Counted from the first letter of the stretch, positions 7,358 to 15,573 are shown. The stretch: DNA of 17,611 nucleotides from JAWLFY01 sp964462125 (GCA_964462125.1 CAYWXT010000104.1:1-17611); one strand, 5' to 3'. The notes: a model not told the origin generated them from the sequence alone. A program made the numbers and translations.

Positions 7358-7732
7358 TTATCGACCAATGCGGATCGAAAATCCGGGGCGAGAAAAGTGC
7401 AATCGGCTGCCGCGCGATCCGTGCAACGAATGACCCCGGTGATGCCGCGAGTAGGCACGGTTCCGGTGCGCCGACCGATGCTCCAGCCGATCGTGATACG
7501 CCTCATGGCGAAGATGATCGTGCAGACGGCCGTGCTGGCGGTGCGTCATCGGGTAACGATGAGCCGCTCGGTGATCCAACGCCCGATGGTAAGCCCGGTG
7601 GTCGAGATCGTCGTGATGCCGCGAATGTTCCGCGTGGGCCCTGGAGTGACCGAAGTAAATCTGAGCTTGGGCCGGGGCGGCCAACAGAGCGGTCCCCAAA
7701 ATCCCAAAACAGGTGAGGAGAAGAATTTTCAT
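7358..7732 (-). CDS. Small secreted histidine-rich protein
   Basis: This 124-residue protein starts with a convincing signal peptide (MKILLLTCFGILGTALLAAP, cleaved near AQA-Q). The mature part of ~100 residues contains 22 His, with Arg, Asp and Tyr between them. The His occur in short repeated patterns such as DHRAYHRALDHRAAHR and in HH pairs, which suggests binding of divalent metal ions (Ni, Zn, Cu) or haem; this is inference. There is no recognisable enzymatic domain. It is the first gene of the minus-strand run and lies 36 bp upstream of the PSD1 cytochrome gene, so it may be co-transcribed with it. An AAGG about 8 bases before the ATG is a weak ribosome-binding site. I know of no named family; His-rich secreted proteins of this kind are frequent in planctomycetes. 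The signal peptide argues against a chance ORF. Confidence 0.7.
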   Translation of the reverse strand: MKILLLTCFGILGTALLAAPAQAQIYFGHSRAHAEHSRHHDDLDHRAYHRALDHRAAHRYPMTHRQHGRLHDHLRHEAYHDRLEHRSAHRNRAYSRHHRGHSLHGSRGSRLHFSRPGFSIRIGR

Positions 7733-7874
7733 AATTTCAACCTTGGAACGAGTGTTTCAGCCTTCGACTCGGGGGGCCGCCATGCCGGTGATTTCCTGCC
7801 TCTGCAACAGTGCAGATGGTGCGCCGAATTGGACGGCAATACAGCAAACCGTTTATGGGACACAACTTGCGACA

Positions 7875-8033
7875 CTACAGACCTTTTTGAGCAGCCTTCA
7901 AGACCGCTTCAATGTCATCACTGTGATCCATGAATGTCGTCAGGCTGAGAGCAACGCTCTGAAGAAACAGAGGGGCGACCGCCACACATGCAACCGCGGC
8001 GCCAGCGATCTTAACGGAGGGTGATCGATCCAA
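7875..8033 (-). CDS. Doubtful small membrane peptide (52 residues)
   Basis: Reading from a TTG at 8033 gives about 52 residues: a short polar start, a hydrophobic segment (AGAAVACVAVAPLFLQSVAL) that could span or anchor in the membrane, then an acidic/basic tail (MDHSDDIEAVLKAAQKGL). The composition looks more protein-like than the surrounding frames. However, there is no ATG at a sensible place, no Shine-Dalgarno site and no family I recognise. The longer open frame to 8270 looks non-coding. It could equally be chance, or the remnant of an older gene. Confidence 0.2.
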   Translation of the reverse strand: MDRSPSVKIAGAAVACVAVAPLFLQSVALSLTTFMDHSDDIEAVLKAAQKGL

Positions 8034-8090
8034 CCTCGTCCGTGGAATCGAGGTACGTCCCGTCCGGCCCCAACGGCCAGAGGGAGGCGA

Positions 8091-8103
8091 ACACTTTTTT
8101 CCC
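8091..8103. repeat. Possible remnant of the palindromic element's end
   Basis: ACACTTTTTTCCC here is identical to 3655-3667, the outer part of the right arm of the palindrome at 3585-3669. Only 13 bases match and nearly half are a T-run, so this may be chance. Confidence 0.25.
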
Positions 8104-8111
8104 TGAAGGCG

Positions 8112-8140
8112 TTCGCCGACGGGAACCGATCGCCTACAAT
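8112..8140 (+). promoter_or_regulatory. Sigma70-like promoter candidate for the DUF1592-DUF1552 pair
   Basis: TTCGCC (8112-8117) and TACAAT (8135-8140) are separated by 17 bp. The -10 matches five of six consensus bases, the -35 three of six. It would start transcription near 8147, giving a leader of about 130 nt before the ATG at 8279. Confidence 0.35.
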
Positions 8141-8278
8141 GAGGTCCGCATGCCGAGAGGCACGCCTCGCCGCGAGAACTGACGTCCGGGCACGAGATTC
8201 GCCTTGGATTTCCGATCGACGCGGTCCCGCCTCCCTTACCCTCCCGCCGATCCCCCCGCACGGGCAACATCGATAGCG

Positions 8279-10702
8279 ATGTCCAAATTTCAATCCACTC
8301 GCGTATCCCGAGGACACCTGAGCCGAGTGTTGTTGATCGGTTCGTTTGTGATCGCGTTTGTCACCTCTGGATTGCGGTCGTCTGCGGATGAACTTCCCAA
8401 GGGAGCGACCGATTTTTTCGCGTTCAACTGTCTTGATTGCCACACGGGAGAGGACGCGAAGGCGGGATTGGACCTCACCACCATCGGGACCGATCTGCAG
8501 GACGGCTCGACGTTCAATCGCTGGGTGCGGATTTACGACCGGATTCGCGACGGGGAAATGCCGCCGGAGGAGTATGGTGAGTTGGACGCTGAGGAGTCGG
8601 AGGAGTTTCTGGCCCGCGCCGGGGAATGGATGCAGGCGGCACAGCGTGGCGAGCACGAAACCAAGGGCCGCGTTCGGGGTCGTCGATTGACCAACGAGCA
8701 ACTCGAGCGGACGCTGCATGATCTGCTGGCGATCGACGTTCCCCTGGCGAGCCTGATGTCGGAGGAGCCGCGGCACGAAGGTTTTACCAACATTGCGGAC
8801 CACCAATCGATTTCCCACTTCCACCTCGAGTCGCATCTGTCGGTGGTCGATGAGGCGCTCGATGCGGCGTTTCACCGCGCGACCGATGACGGCGACAACT
8901 GGCGCCGAGAGTACACCGCCGAAGACCTCGCCCGCTCCAATCCCGAACGGCGCAATCGCGACCCTGAAATGCGTGAGGATTTGGCGGTCGTCTGGTCGAG
9001 CGGATTGATTTTTTACGGGCGCATTTCATCAACCACCGTCCGCGAGAGCGGCTGGTACCGGATCAACTTCACTGCGTCCGCGGTGAAAAAGCCGGAGGAT
9101 CATGGGGTGTGGTGCAGCGTCCGCAGGGGACCGTGCGTGTCGAGTGCCCCGTTGCTGGCGTGGATCGGTTCCTTCGAAGCGGAGGAGGAGCCGCAGGAGT
9201 GGACCTACGAAGCCTGGATTCCCAAGGGCGAGCGGTTGGAGATCCGGCCGGCCGACGCCAATCTGAAACGAGCCCGGTTCAAGGGAGGCCAGGTCGGTGT
9301 CGGCGAGGGCGAGCCGCAAGACGTTCCCGGACTTGCCCTGCACCGCATGACGATGGAACGGATTCATCCAGGCGGTCCGGTTGCCGAGGTGCGGCAATAT
9401 CTGTTCGGTGACCTTCCGATCGAGGTGGACACGAAGAAGGAACAGATCCGGATCGCCGATGACGTCTCGGCTGACGAACTGACCGAACAACTGCGAGCGT
9501 TCGCCACCCGCGCGTTTCGCCGGCCGGTGGAGGATCCCGACTTTCAGTCGTACGCCTCGATGTTGCGCTCGGCGATCGATGACGGGGAGGAGCCGATCGA
9601 TGCCTTGAAAGCGACTTACCGTGCGATTCTCTGTTCCCCACGGTTCCTTTACTTCACCGAGCCGGCGGGATCACTCGATGACTATGCGATTGCCAGTCGG
9701 TTGAGTTACATGCTCGGCAATACCATGCCGGATGACGAACTGTTCGCGCAAGCGGAAGCGGGCCGACTGCATGAGCCCGCGGAGCTGCACGAGCAGGTCG
9801 AGCGGTTGTTGGGATCACCTCGCGGGCAAGAATTCATCCGCGACTTTGCGGGGCAGTGGCTCGACTTGATCGAAATCGGCTTCACTGAGCCTGACCGGAA
9901 GCGCTACCGGAACTTTGACATCACAGTGCAAAACGCGATGTTGGATGAAACCCACGCGTTTCTGCAAGATTTATTGGACAACGACGGAAGCGTCGCCCAA
10001 TTGATCGACTCCGAGCACACGTTCCTCAACAGCCGGCTGGCGCGTTACTACGGGATCGACGGGGTGGAGGGAGACGCGGTGCGGCGAGTGGAGCTCGATC
10101 CCGATTCCCACCGTGGCGGGTTGCTGGCCCAAGGATCGATCTTGAAGGTGACGGCCAACGGCACCGACACCTCACCGGTGCTCCGTGGCGTTTGGGTGTC
10201 GGAGCGACTGCTGGGACAACCTATCCCGCCACCTCCGCCCGACGTCCCGGCGGTGGAGCCGGACGTTCGCGGAGCGACCACGATTCGTGAGCTGTTGGAA
10301 AAGCACAAGTCGGATCCTTCGTGCGCGGGGTGTCACGTGAAGATCGATCCCCCCGGATATGCACTGGAAAGTTTCGACGCGGCCGGCCGCTGGCGTGAAA
10401 AATACGTTCGCATCCGAGGGGGACGTCCCCGTCCCGGCGCCGCGGTCGATTCGAGTTACACGATGTCCGACGGGCGGGATTTCGCCGATTTCGACGAGTT
10501 CCGGCGGCTCGTTCTCGAGGACGTTCGGCCCATTGCTCGCAATGTGGCTGAGAAGCTGTTGATTTACGGTACCGGAGCACCGGTGTCGTTTGCCGATCGT
10601 GAGGTCATCGACCAAATTGTCGACGAGTCGTCCGATCAAGATTACGGTTTACGTTCGCTGCTGCACGCGGTCGTGAGCAGTCCCACTTTTTTGACGAAAT
10701 GA
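8279..10702 (+). CDS. Planctomycete dihaem cytochrome, DUF1587-1595-1592-1588-1585
   Basis: This secreted protein has 807 residues from ATG 8279, chosen because the hydrophobic segment of the signal (RVLLIGSFVIAFVTSGLRSSA) then follows normally; a TTG at 8204 would add 25 unlikely residues. A cytochrome-like start has haem motif CLDCH at 51-55. DUF1587 is at about 132-199 (RLTNEQLERTLHDLLAIDVPL). A beta-rich, CBM-like section at ~240-355 (ESGWYRINFTASAV, WTYEAWIPKGERLEI) may bind a ligand. DUF1595 lies at ~390-455 (AFRRPVEDPDF, ILCSPRFLYF), DUF1592 at ~464-594 (IASRLSYMLGNTMPDDEL), DUF1588 at ~611-708 (RGGLLAQGSILKVTANGTDT) with a second haem motif CAGCH at 682-686, and DUF1585 at the end (LLIYGTGAPV, SSPTFLTK). 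It overlaps the DUF1552 gene by four bases (ATGA), showing translational coupling. The family is typical of planctomycetes and Verrucomicrobia; the reaction is unknown. Confidence 0.95.
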   Translation: MSKFQSTRVSRGHLSRVLLIGSFVIAFVTSGLRSSADELPKGATDFFAFNCLDCHTGEDAKAGLDLTTIGTDLQDGSTFNRWVRIYDRIRDGEMPPEEYGELDAEESEEFLARAGEWMQAAQRGEHETKGRVRGRRLTNEQLERTLHDLLAIDVPLASLMSEEPRHEGFTNIADHQSISHFHLESHLSVVDEALDAAFHRATDDGDNWRREYTAEDLARSNPERRNRDPEMREDLAVVWSSGLIFYGRISSTTVRESGWYRINFTASAVKKPEDHGVWCSVRRGPCVSSAPLLAWIGSFEAEEEPQEWTYEAWIPKGERLEIRPADANLKRARFKGGQVGVGEGEPQDVPGLALHRMTMERIHPGGPVAEVRQYLFGDLPIEVDTKKEQIRIADDVSADELTEQLRAFATRAFRRPVEDPDFQSYASMLRSAIDDGEEPIDALKATYRAILCSPRFLYFTEPAGSLDDYAIASRLSYMLGNTMPDDELFAQAEAGRLHEPAELHEQVERLLGSPRGQEFIRDFAGQWLDLIEIGFTEPDRKRYRNFDITVQNAMLDETHAFLQDLLDNDGSVAQLIDSEHTFLNSRLARYYGIDGVEGDAVRRVELDPDSHRGGLLAQGSILKVTANGTDTSPVLRGVWVSERLLGQPIPPPPPDVPAVEPDVRGATTIRELLEKHKSDPSCAGCHVKIDPPGYALESFDAAGRWREKYVRIRGGRPRPGAAVDSSYTMSDGRDFADFDEFRRLVLEDVRPIARNVAEKLLIYGTGAPVSFADREVIDQIVDESSDQDYGLRSLLHAVVSSPTFLTK

Positions 10703-12012
10703 GAGCCCCCATGTCGTTCTCCCAAAAACGCATCCAGTTCAACTTCCGTCGTGCGCTGCATCGTCGAACCGTCCTTCGCGGCAGCGGGGTGGCACTGAGT
10801 CTGCCGTGGCTCACTGCAATGCGGGAATCGTTTGCCGCCCCGGCGGACACGAAGCCGCCGAAACGTTTCGTGGCGATGACCCTCGGTTTGGGGTTGGTTC
10901 CCGAGAACTTGTTTCCCGAGGACGAGGGAAAGGATTACAAGCCGAGTCGTTACCTCGAGGTGCTGCAAGATCTCCGCGACCAGGTGACGGTCGTCTCGGG
11001 AACGTCGCACCCGGGGGTCACCGGCGGGCACCGTGCCGAGGCGAGCATCTTGACCGCCACCCCGATGGGCTCGGCGGGCCGCGCGACCAACACGATCTCG
11101 ATCGACCAGTTGATGGCGAAGCACCTCGGGGACGCGACCCGCTTCCCATCGCTGGTGCTCAGTACCCGCGGGAGCAACAGTCCGGCCTACACCGATAACG
11201 GCTCGATGATCCCGCCGGAAACGTCACCCTCGCGGCTGTTCAACCAGCTGTTCGTCGACGATTCGCCCCGCGAGCAGGAGTTGCAGGCCCAGCGGATTCG
11301 TCAGGGCCGCAGCATCATGGACTTGGTTGGCGAAGATGCCAAATCGCTCGAGCGGGAGCTTGGCGCCGGGGACCGCAATCGGTTGGACGCATACTTCACC
11401 AGTGTCCGCGATCTGGAAAAGCGGATGGAGATGTCGGAGCGTTGGGCCAAGCTGCCCAAGCCCGAGGTGGATGCCGAGGCCCCGGTCGATATCAACGACC
11501 CGCACGACCTGGTTGCTCAGCAGAAGACGATGTGCGACGTCATCCGGCTCGCCCTGAAGACTGACTCGACCCGCTTCGTCTCGCTACACCTCCCCGGCTC
11601 CGGCGGTGTGTTGCCGGTCGAGGGAGTCGAGGAGGGCTATCACGCGCTCAGCCACCACGGCCGGGACGAGGAGAAGTTGGCCCAGCTTGCCTTGGTCGAA
11701 TTGGCGTTGGTCAGCCAGTGGGGTGAGTTCCTGAACGACTTGCGGGAAACCGACGACTTCGGCAACCCGCTGCTGGACCACACCACCGTCTTTTTGACCA
11801 GCAACCTTGGCAACGCTTCGAACCACAACAACCGGAATATGCCGGTGCTGCTTGCCGGCGGCGGTTTCCGCCATGGGCAACACCTGGCGTTTGACCGCAA
11901 GAACAACTACCCGCTGCCGAACTTGTACGTGTCCGTTCTGCAAAACGTGGGGCTGGAGGTTGACCGGTTCGCCAGCAGCACGGGAACGATGCGCGGACTC
12001 GAACAGGCATAG
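10699..12012 (+). CDS. DUF1552 family protein, Tat-type signal
   Basis: This DUF1552 protein (PF07586) of 437 residues is the standard partner of DUF1592-type cytochromes. The signal region HRRTVLRGSGVALSLPWL contains RRTVLRG, a twin-arginine motif, so the protein is likely exported folded. Recognisable segments are KRFVAMTLGLGLVPENLFP, TVVSGTSHPGVTGGHRAEASILT, TISIDQLMAKHLG, GYHALSHHGRDEEKLAQLALVE and TTVFLTSNLGNASNHNNRNMPV near the C-terminus, where the conserved Asn/His/Asp residues could bind metal, as in the related DUF1501 proteins. The ATG at 10699 overlaps the upstream TGA; ATG 10711 (four codons in) is an equally good start and neither has a clear ribosome-binding site. Length is normal. 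The substrate is unknown. The gene is followed by 167 bp and converges on the secretin gene. Confidence 0.93.
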   Translation: MRAPMSFSQKRIQFNFRRALHRRTVLRGSGVALSLPWLTAMRESFAAPADTKPPKRFVAMTLGLGLVPENLFPEDEGKDYKPSRYLEVLQDLRDQVTVVSGTSHPGVTGGHRAEASILTATPMGSAGRATNTISIDQLMAKHLGDATRFPSLVLSTRGSNSPAYTDNGSMIPPETSPSRLFNQLFVDDSPREQELQAQRIRQGRSIMDLVGEDAKSLERELGAGDRNRLDAYFTSVRDLEKRMEMSERWAKLPKPEVDAEAPVDINDPHDLVAQQKTMCDVIRLALKTDSTRFVSLHLPGSGGVLPVEGVEEGYHALSHHGRDEEKLAQLALVELALVSQWGEFLNDLRETDDFGNPLLDHTTVFLTSNLGNASNHNNRNMPVLLAGGGFRHGQHLAFDRKNNYPLPNLYVSVLQNVGLEVDRFASSTGTMRGLEQA

Positions 12013-12114
12013 GGGCGAGCGGAGGAGCACTTCACCGCCGCGCCCGCCGCGCCCCATTGGCCAGAGGGTAGGGCAAGCCGGCGGTCCATCCGTTTTTCCG
12101 AAGTGGATGTCACG

Positions 12115-12146
12115 AAAAAACGCCGGCGGAGTTGACTCCGCCGGCG
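12115..12146 (-). terminator. Intrinsic terminator of the secretin gene
   Basis: On the minus strand, an 11-bp GC-rich stem (12136-12146 with 12121-12131) with a 4-nt loop is followed by six T (A-run at 12115-12120 on the plus strand). It lies 34 bp beyond the secretin stop. On the plus strand there is no T-tract, so it is expected to act mainly on the secretin transcript. The rest of the 167-bp gap (12013-12179) shows nothing else. Confidence 0.88.
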
Positions 12147-12179
12147 TCCGACGCGACAAGTTCAACGGCTGATCGGGGA

Positions 12180-15100
12180 TCAGCGACGGGGGTCGAATCC
12201 CGTCTGCGCGATCTCTTCTTCGTCCTGGATGATGATCCGTGGTGTCACCATCATCATCAGGCTACTCGACTCCCGACCGACCGAGACGTTGCGGAACAAC
12301 CGGCTCAAGTACGGGATCTTGCTGAGCATCGGCACGCCCCGCTCCGATCGGCCTTCGGAAAGCCGCTTGATTCCACCGAGCAGGATCGTGCCGCCGTCGG
12401 GGACGCTGACGGTGGTGCTGATGGTGGTGATCGCAAAGGTCGGCAACTGGACCGTCGTCCCCTCGATCACGTCTTCTTCCTCTTCGTCGTCGACGATGTT
12501 GTCTTCACCGTCGCCGTCGGTGTCCTCTCGGTTGCGGCTGCTTCGCCGTGACGATCGACGGCCCTCGAAGGTGAAGGTGTCGACGTCCCCGATTTGGCTG
12601 AAGAAGGGAACGAGGGTGAGCCGGACGAACCGCTTGTCGTCGCTGACGACGCCCTGCACGTTCAGCTGCGTGCCCTCATTGAGCACAACAATCACCGGTT
12701 GCTGGGCCACGGCAAAGTCACCCACGACCGGCGTGATGCTTGTCACAAACGGCCGGTTTACCGTATCGTTGATGCTCGCCATCTGACCGTCGAACAGGGT
12801 CAATTTGGGAGCCTGCATGACGTTGGTCCGGGAATCCCCTTGGGCGGCCTGCAGGAAGAAGAACGCCTCGATGTCGCTGAGGATGGCGAAGCCGAGGGTG
12901 GAGGCGCTCTGGACGTCGAATCCGCCAAAGGTCGGGGTCACGCCGAACGCGTTGTTGTCAAGCCGAACATCGAAGTCGGCCGTTGGCAGACCGTCGGCAC
13001 CGAAGCCCACGGTCACGCTGGAACCACTGTCCTCGTCGGGCAAGCGCTCGATGCCATCGTCAAACTGCAAGTCAAAGTCGACTCCGATTTGCTCGAAGAA
13101 GTTGTCCGAGAGGGTAATGAATCGGACTTCGATCGTGATCTGCAGGTTCTGCAGCCGGCGGAGCGAGTCGAGCAGGTCGGCGATCTGATCGTGAACATCA
13201 CTCGTCGTGCTGATCACCAGACTCAGGTTTTGCTGATAAGGTGACATCGAACTTGGTCCCCCGAGCGCTTCCCAGGTGTCGGGGACGACGGTGGTCTCGA
13301 TCAGCTGCATCAGCGAGCCGAAGTCGGCAAACGCAGCTCCACCGCGACCGCCGCCGGCCGATGGGTTGTTTCCGAATCCGCCCGCGCTGCCCCCCGGATT
13401 GCCACCGGCGTTGCCTTGTGGGTTGTACTGGCCGAGCATATTTGGCCCCATCGATGCTGGCGACATCGACTTCGCCATCCCGGTCCCCAAGTCGGTCGCC
13501 GAAACCGGCATGACCTGAACGTCGGCCTGGGGGCTGGCCATCTGGTATGCGGCCCGCAAGGCGCCGGCCAGCCCATCTTCGTAGCTCGTTGAGAAGTTCG
13601 GAATCGGGATCACCAGATCCGCCACCTTGTAAACCCGCGAGTAAACGCGGCTCCGCTTGGCCTCGTTGCTGGTGATGATCAGCGAATCGTTCTCAATCAC
13701 GTAGGCGCAATCGAGGGAGTCGAGCATGATGTTCAAGGCACTCTTGAACAGCACGCGGTTGTTCATCTTCAGGGAGACCGGCGTATTGCTGTCGACATTG
13801 ATCGCGGACAACGCCCGGCTGTCGAGGACGATGTTGGTTCCCGTCACGGCCGACAATTCCTCGATCACCTCACTCAGGGGCCGCTCCTGGTAATTGATTT
13901 CAACTTCTTGAGTCGACAGTTTCTGCTTGATCTCCCGCTCGCGAGTGCTGAGGCGGGAGCTGCCGTCGTCACCGCGGAGCCGGCGGTTGGACAAGTCGGT
14001 CCAAACGCGGGCGTCATCGAATTCGAGAGGCAGGTCGGGATTGTCGCCGATCGCACTCCGCTCGACATCGAGCATCGACCTGACGAAGGATTCTTCGAGC
14101 TCGTCGCGGACCTCCTGGTTCATCAACAGCCGCGTCTTCATCCGACTCTGCATCAGCATGCTCTGGGCAATCGTTGAGTCCGGCTTCAACTCGGCGACCT
14201 GTTTAGCAACGACCTCCGCTTCGGGATAGCGGCGCTGTTCCACCAAGTGGTTGAACTCCTCCACCAAGCTTGTCACTTCCTCCTCAATCCGCTCGGATTG
14301 CGCCTGATCGATCGCCATCTGCGACTTGATGCCCTCGTTGCGAAGCTGCAGGTCGATATCGGCGCGGTTTGCCTCGACATAACGTTTCTGTTCCGACAGC
14401 GCGCGGTTGACCAGCGCGGTCATCGAGCGTTTGGCGGCGTCGTCGACCTGGCTCCCCTCGACCCGCCGCAGCAATCGTTCCAGCTGATCGACCGCCTCCA
14501 GCGGCTCGGTGGTCTTCAGCTGGTTGGCCGCGGTCAGTTCCGACTGGACCTCGCGGTACAGCCGTTGCGTCTCCCGTTGGCCCTGCTGCTCGGCTCGCTC
14601 AAGGGCCGTCATTGGTCGGCTCGTTGCATCCTCGCTGTCATCGTCGGCCGGCGACGGCAATCGGGACGGCTGCAGCAGCGTCAATTTGTCTTGCAATTGG
14701 GCGCGGGTGGCCAGATCGAGCTCGTCCTCGAACTTCCAGGCCTCCGAAAACTTCTTCCGGGCGAGCGCCTTGTCGTCGGCCGAGAGGGCGTCCAAACCTT
14801 CCCGGAACAGCCGTTCGCCCTGGCCTTCTCCCCCCTCGGACTCCGCCTGCACCTGCTCGACCGATTCCCCTGGCGTCGACTCAGCCGCATCGCGAAACAG
14901 CATCTGAGCGATCGTCCCGGCGTCCTTCTCCGCGCCGACTCCCACCGCGGGCTGCACGTCGCCGGTCCTCGGCATTCCGGTCCGCCGGGCGGCTGACTCC
15001 GCGTCGAGGACGAACTCCCAGACCCGCGGTTCCCCGGGGGCGAATTCCGTTTCCGGGACCTCAAGGGAGTGGGCTTTATGGGCCAGGGCGAGTGCCCCGG

Positions 15101-15560
15101 CAATGTCCCCTCGATCAAGTGCGGATCGACCCACTGCGATCAGCCGCAACGCCTCCCGCTTGCGATCAGCGACCGGGGCGTCGGCGGAGATCGCCGAGCC
15201 TTCGGTCGCCGCGAGCGGCGTCAAGCGTTCCTTCTCGACGCCGGCTTGCAGCAGTCGAGTGCGGAGCGAAGCGAGCTCGTCGCGGTGAGCGACATCCTTG
15301 CCAGCGGCCCCAGACGCTCGGCGATAGGCTGTGATCGCAGCCTTCACATCGTTCTGCTCCATTGCCTCCTTCGCTTGCGCCAACAGGGCTGGCACGACTT
15401 CGGGCGTCGGCAGATTGGCGGCCGAGTCGGCGGCTGGATTCTGGGTGGGTCCGCCCTGCGGCATCGGCAATTGGGCGAACAGGTCCATGGTGGCGACCAG
15501 CCAAAACAATACGGCTAGGCTGATCACCAAATGGCTCAGCGTGGGTGCGAGGCGTTTCAA
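12180..15560 (-). CDS. Secretin (type II/III/IV pilus outer-membrane pore), TPR/coiled-coil N-terminus
   Basis: This secretin family protein (PF00263) has 1126 residues from TTG 15560. That start has AAGGAG seven bases upstream, whereas ATG 15596 has no such site and adds 12 basic residues. The signal peptide is MKRLAPTLSHLVISLAVLFW to ~28 (ATMDLFA-Q). Residues ~30-320 look TPR-like (Ala-rich helices, NDVKAAITAYRRA, GDIAGALALAHKA). Residues ~323-493 are heptad-rich coiled coil (QGQRETQRLYREV, ERIEEEVTSLVEEFNHLVEQ). An STN/N0-like domain is at ~552-630 (VEINYQERPLSEVIEELSAV). A Gly-rich loop (~708-746) is inserted in an N-domain, as in GspD. The barrel is ~815-1105: NVMQAPKLTLFDGQMA, VPDGGTILLGGIKR, GVPMLSKIPYLSRLF. 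An acidic insert EDTDGDGEDN at ~1010-1033 sits inside the barrel. No other secretion or pilus gene is adjacent, so the partner system lies elsewhere. Confidence 0.93.
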   Translation of the reverse strand: MKRLAPTLSHLVISLAVLFWLVATMDLFAQLPMPQGGPTQNPAADSAANLPTPEVVPALLAQAKEAMEQNDVKAAITAYRRASGAAGKDVAHRDELASLRTRLLQAGVEKERLTPLAATEGSAISADAPVADRKREALRLIAVGRSALDRGDIAGALALAHKAHSLEVPETEFAPGEPRVWEFVLDAESAARRTGMPRTGDVQPAVGVGAEKDAGTIAQMLFRDAAESTPGESVEQVQAESEGGEGQGERLFREGLDALSADDKALARKKFSEAWKFEDELDLATRAQLQDKLTLLQPSRLPSPADDDSEDATSRPMTALERAEQQGQRETQRLYREVQSELTAANQLKTTEPLEAVDQLERLLRRVEGSQVDDAAKRSMTALVNRALSEQKRYVEANRADIDLQLRNEGIKSQMAIDQAQSERIEEEVTSLVEEFNHLVEQRRYPEAEVVAKQVAELKPDSTIAQSMLMQSRMKTRLLMNQEVRDELEESFVRSMLDVERSAIGDNPDLPLEFDDARVWTDLSNRRLRGDDGSSRLSTREREIKQKLSTQEVEINYQERPLSEVIEELSAVTGTNIVLDSRALSAINVDSNTPVSLKMNNRVLFKSALNIMLDSLDCAYVIENDSLIITSNEAKRSRVYSRVYKVADLVIPIPNFSTSYEDGLAGALRAAYQMASPQADVQVMPVSATDLGTGMAKSMSPASMGPNMLGQYNPQGNAGGNPGGSAGGFGNNPSAGGGRGGAAFADFGSLMQLIETTVVPDTWEALGGPSSMSPYQQNLSLVISTTSDVHDQIADLLDSLRRLQNLQITIEVRFITLSDNFFEQIGVDFDLQFDDGIERLPDEDSGSSVTVGFGADGLPTADFDVRLDNNAFGVTPTFGGFDVQSASTLGFAILSDIEAFFFLQAAQGDSRTNVMQAPKLTLFDGQMASINDTVNRPFVTSITPVVGDFAVAQQPVIVVLNEGTQLNVQGVVSDDKRFVRLTLVPFFSQIGDVDTFTFEGRRSSRRSSRNREDTDGDGEDNIVDDEEEEDVIEGTTVQLPTFAITTISTTVSVPDGGTILLGGIKRLSEGRSERGVPMLSKIPYLSRLFRNVSVGRESSSLMMMVTPRIIIQDEEEIAQTGFDPRR

Positions 15561-15567
15561 CGCGACT

Positions 15568-15573
15568 CTCCTT
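15568..15573 (-). promoter_or_regulatory. Shine-Dalgarno site deciding the secretin start
   Basis: AAGGAG on the minus strand lies seven bases before the in-frame TTG at 15560. It is the only strong ribosome-binding site among the long genes here, and it favours TTG 15560 over the ATG at 15596. Confidence 0.6.

Larger units (their letters stand above)
7733..8278. other. 546-bp upstream region between divergent operons
   Basis: The region separates the minus-strand His-rich/PSD1 run from the plus-strand DUF1592 gene and must hold at least one promoter for each. I see a sigma70-like candidate for the plus strand at 8112-8140, a 13-bp match to the end of the palindromic element at 8091-8103, a small CTGCA/TGCAG hairpin near 7805-7819 and one doubtful minus-strand ORF at 7875-8033. 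The rest shows no recognisable feature. Confidence 0.6.

Noticed and set aside
7043..7933. A 296-codon plus-strand frame over the PSD1 start and the His-rich gene
   Set aside because: The minus strand has two genes with proper signal peptides here; the plus frame has no recognisable domain.
7940..8875. A 311-codon minus-strand frame over the start of the DUF1592 cytochrome
   Set aside because: The plus strand encodes an intact signal peptide, haem site and DUF1587; the minus frame has no recognised content.
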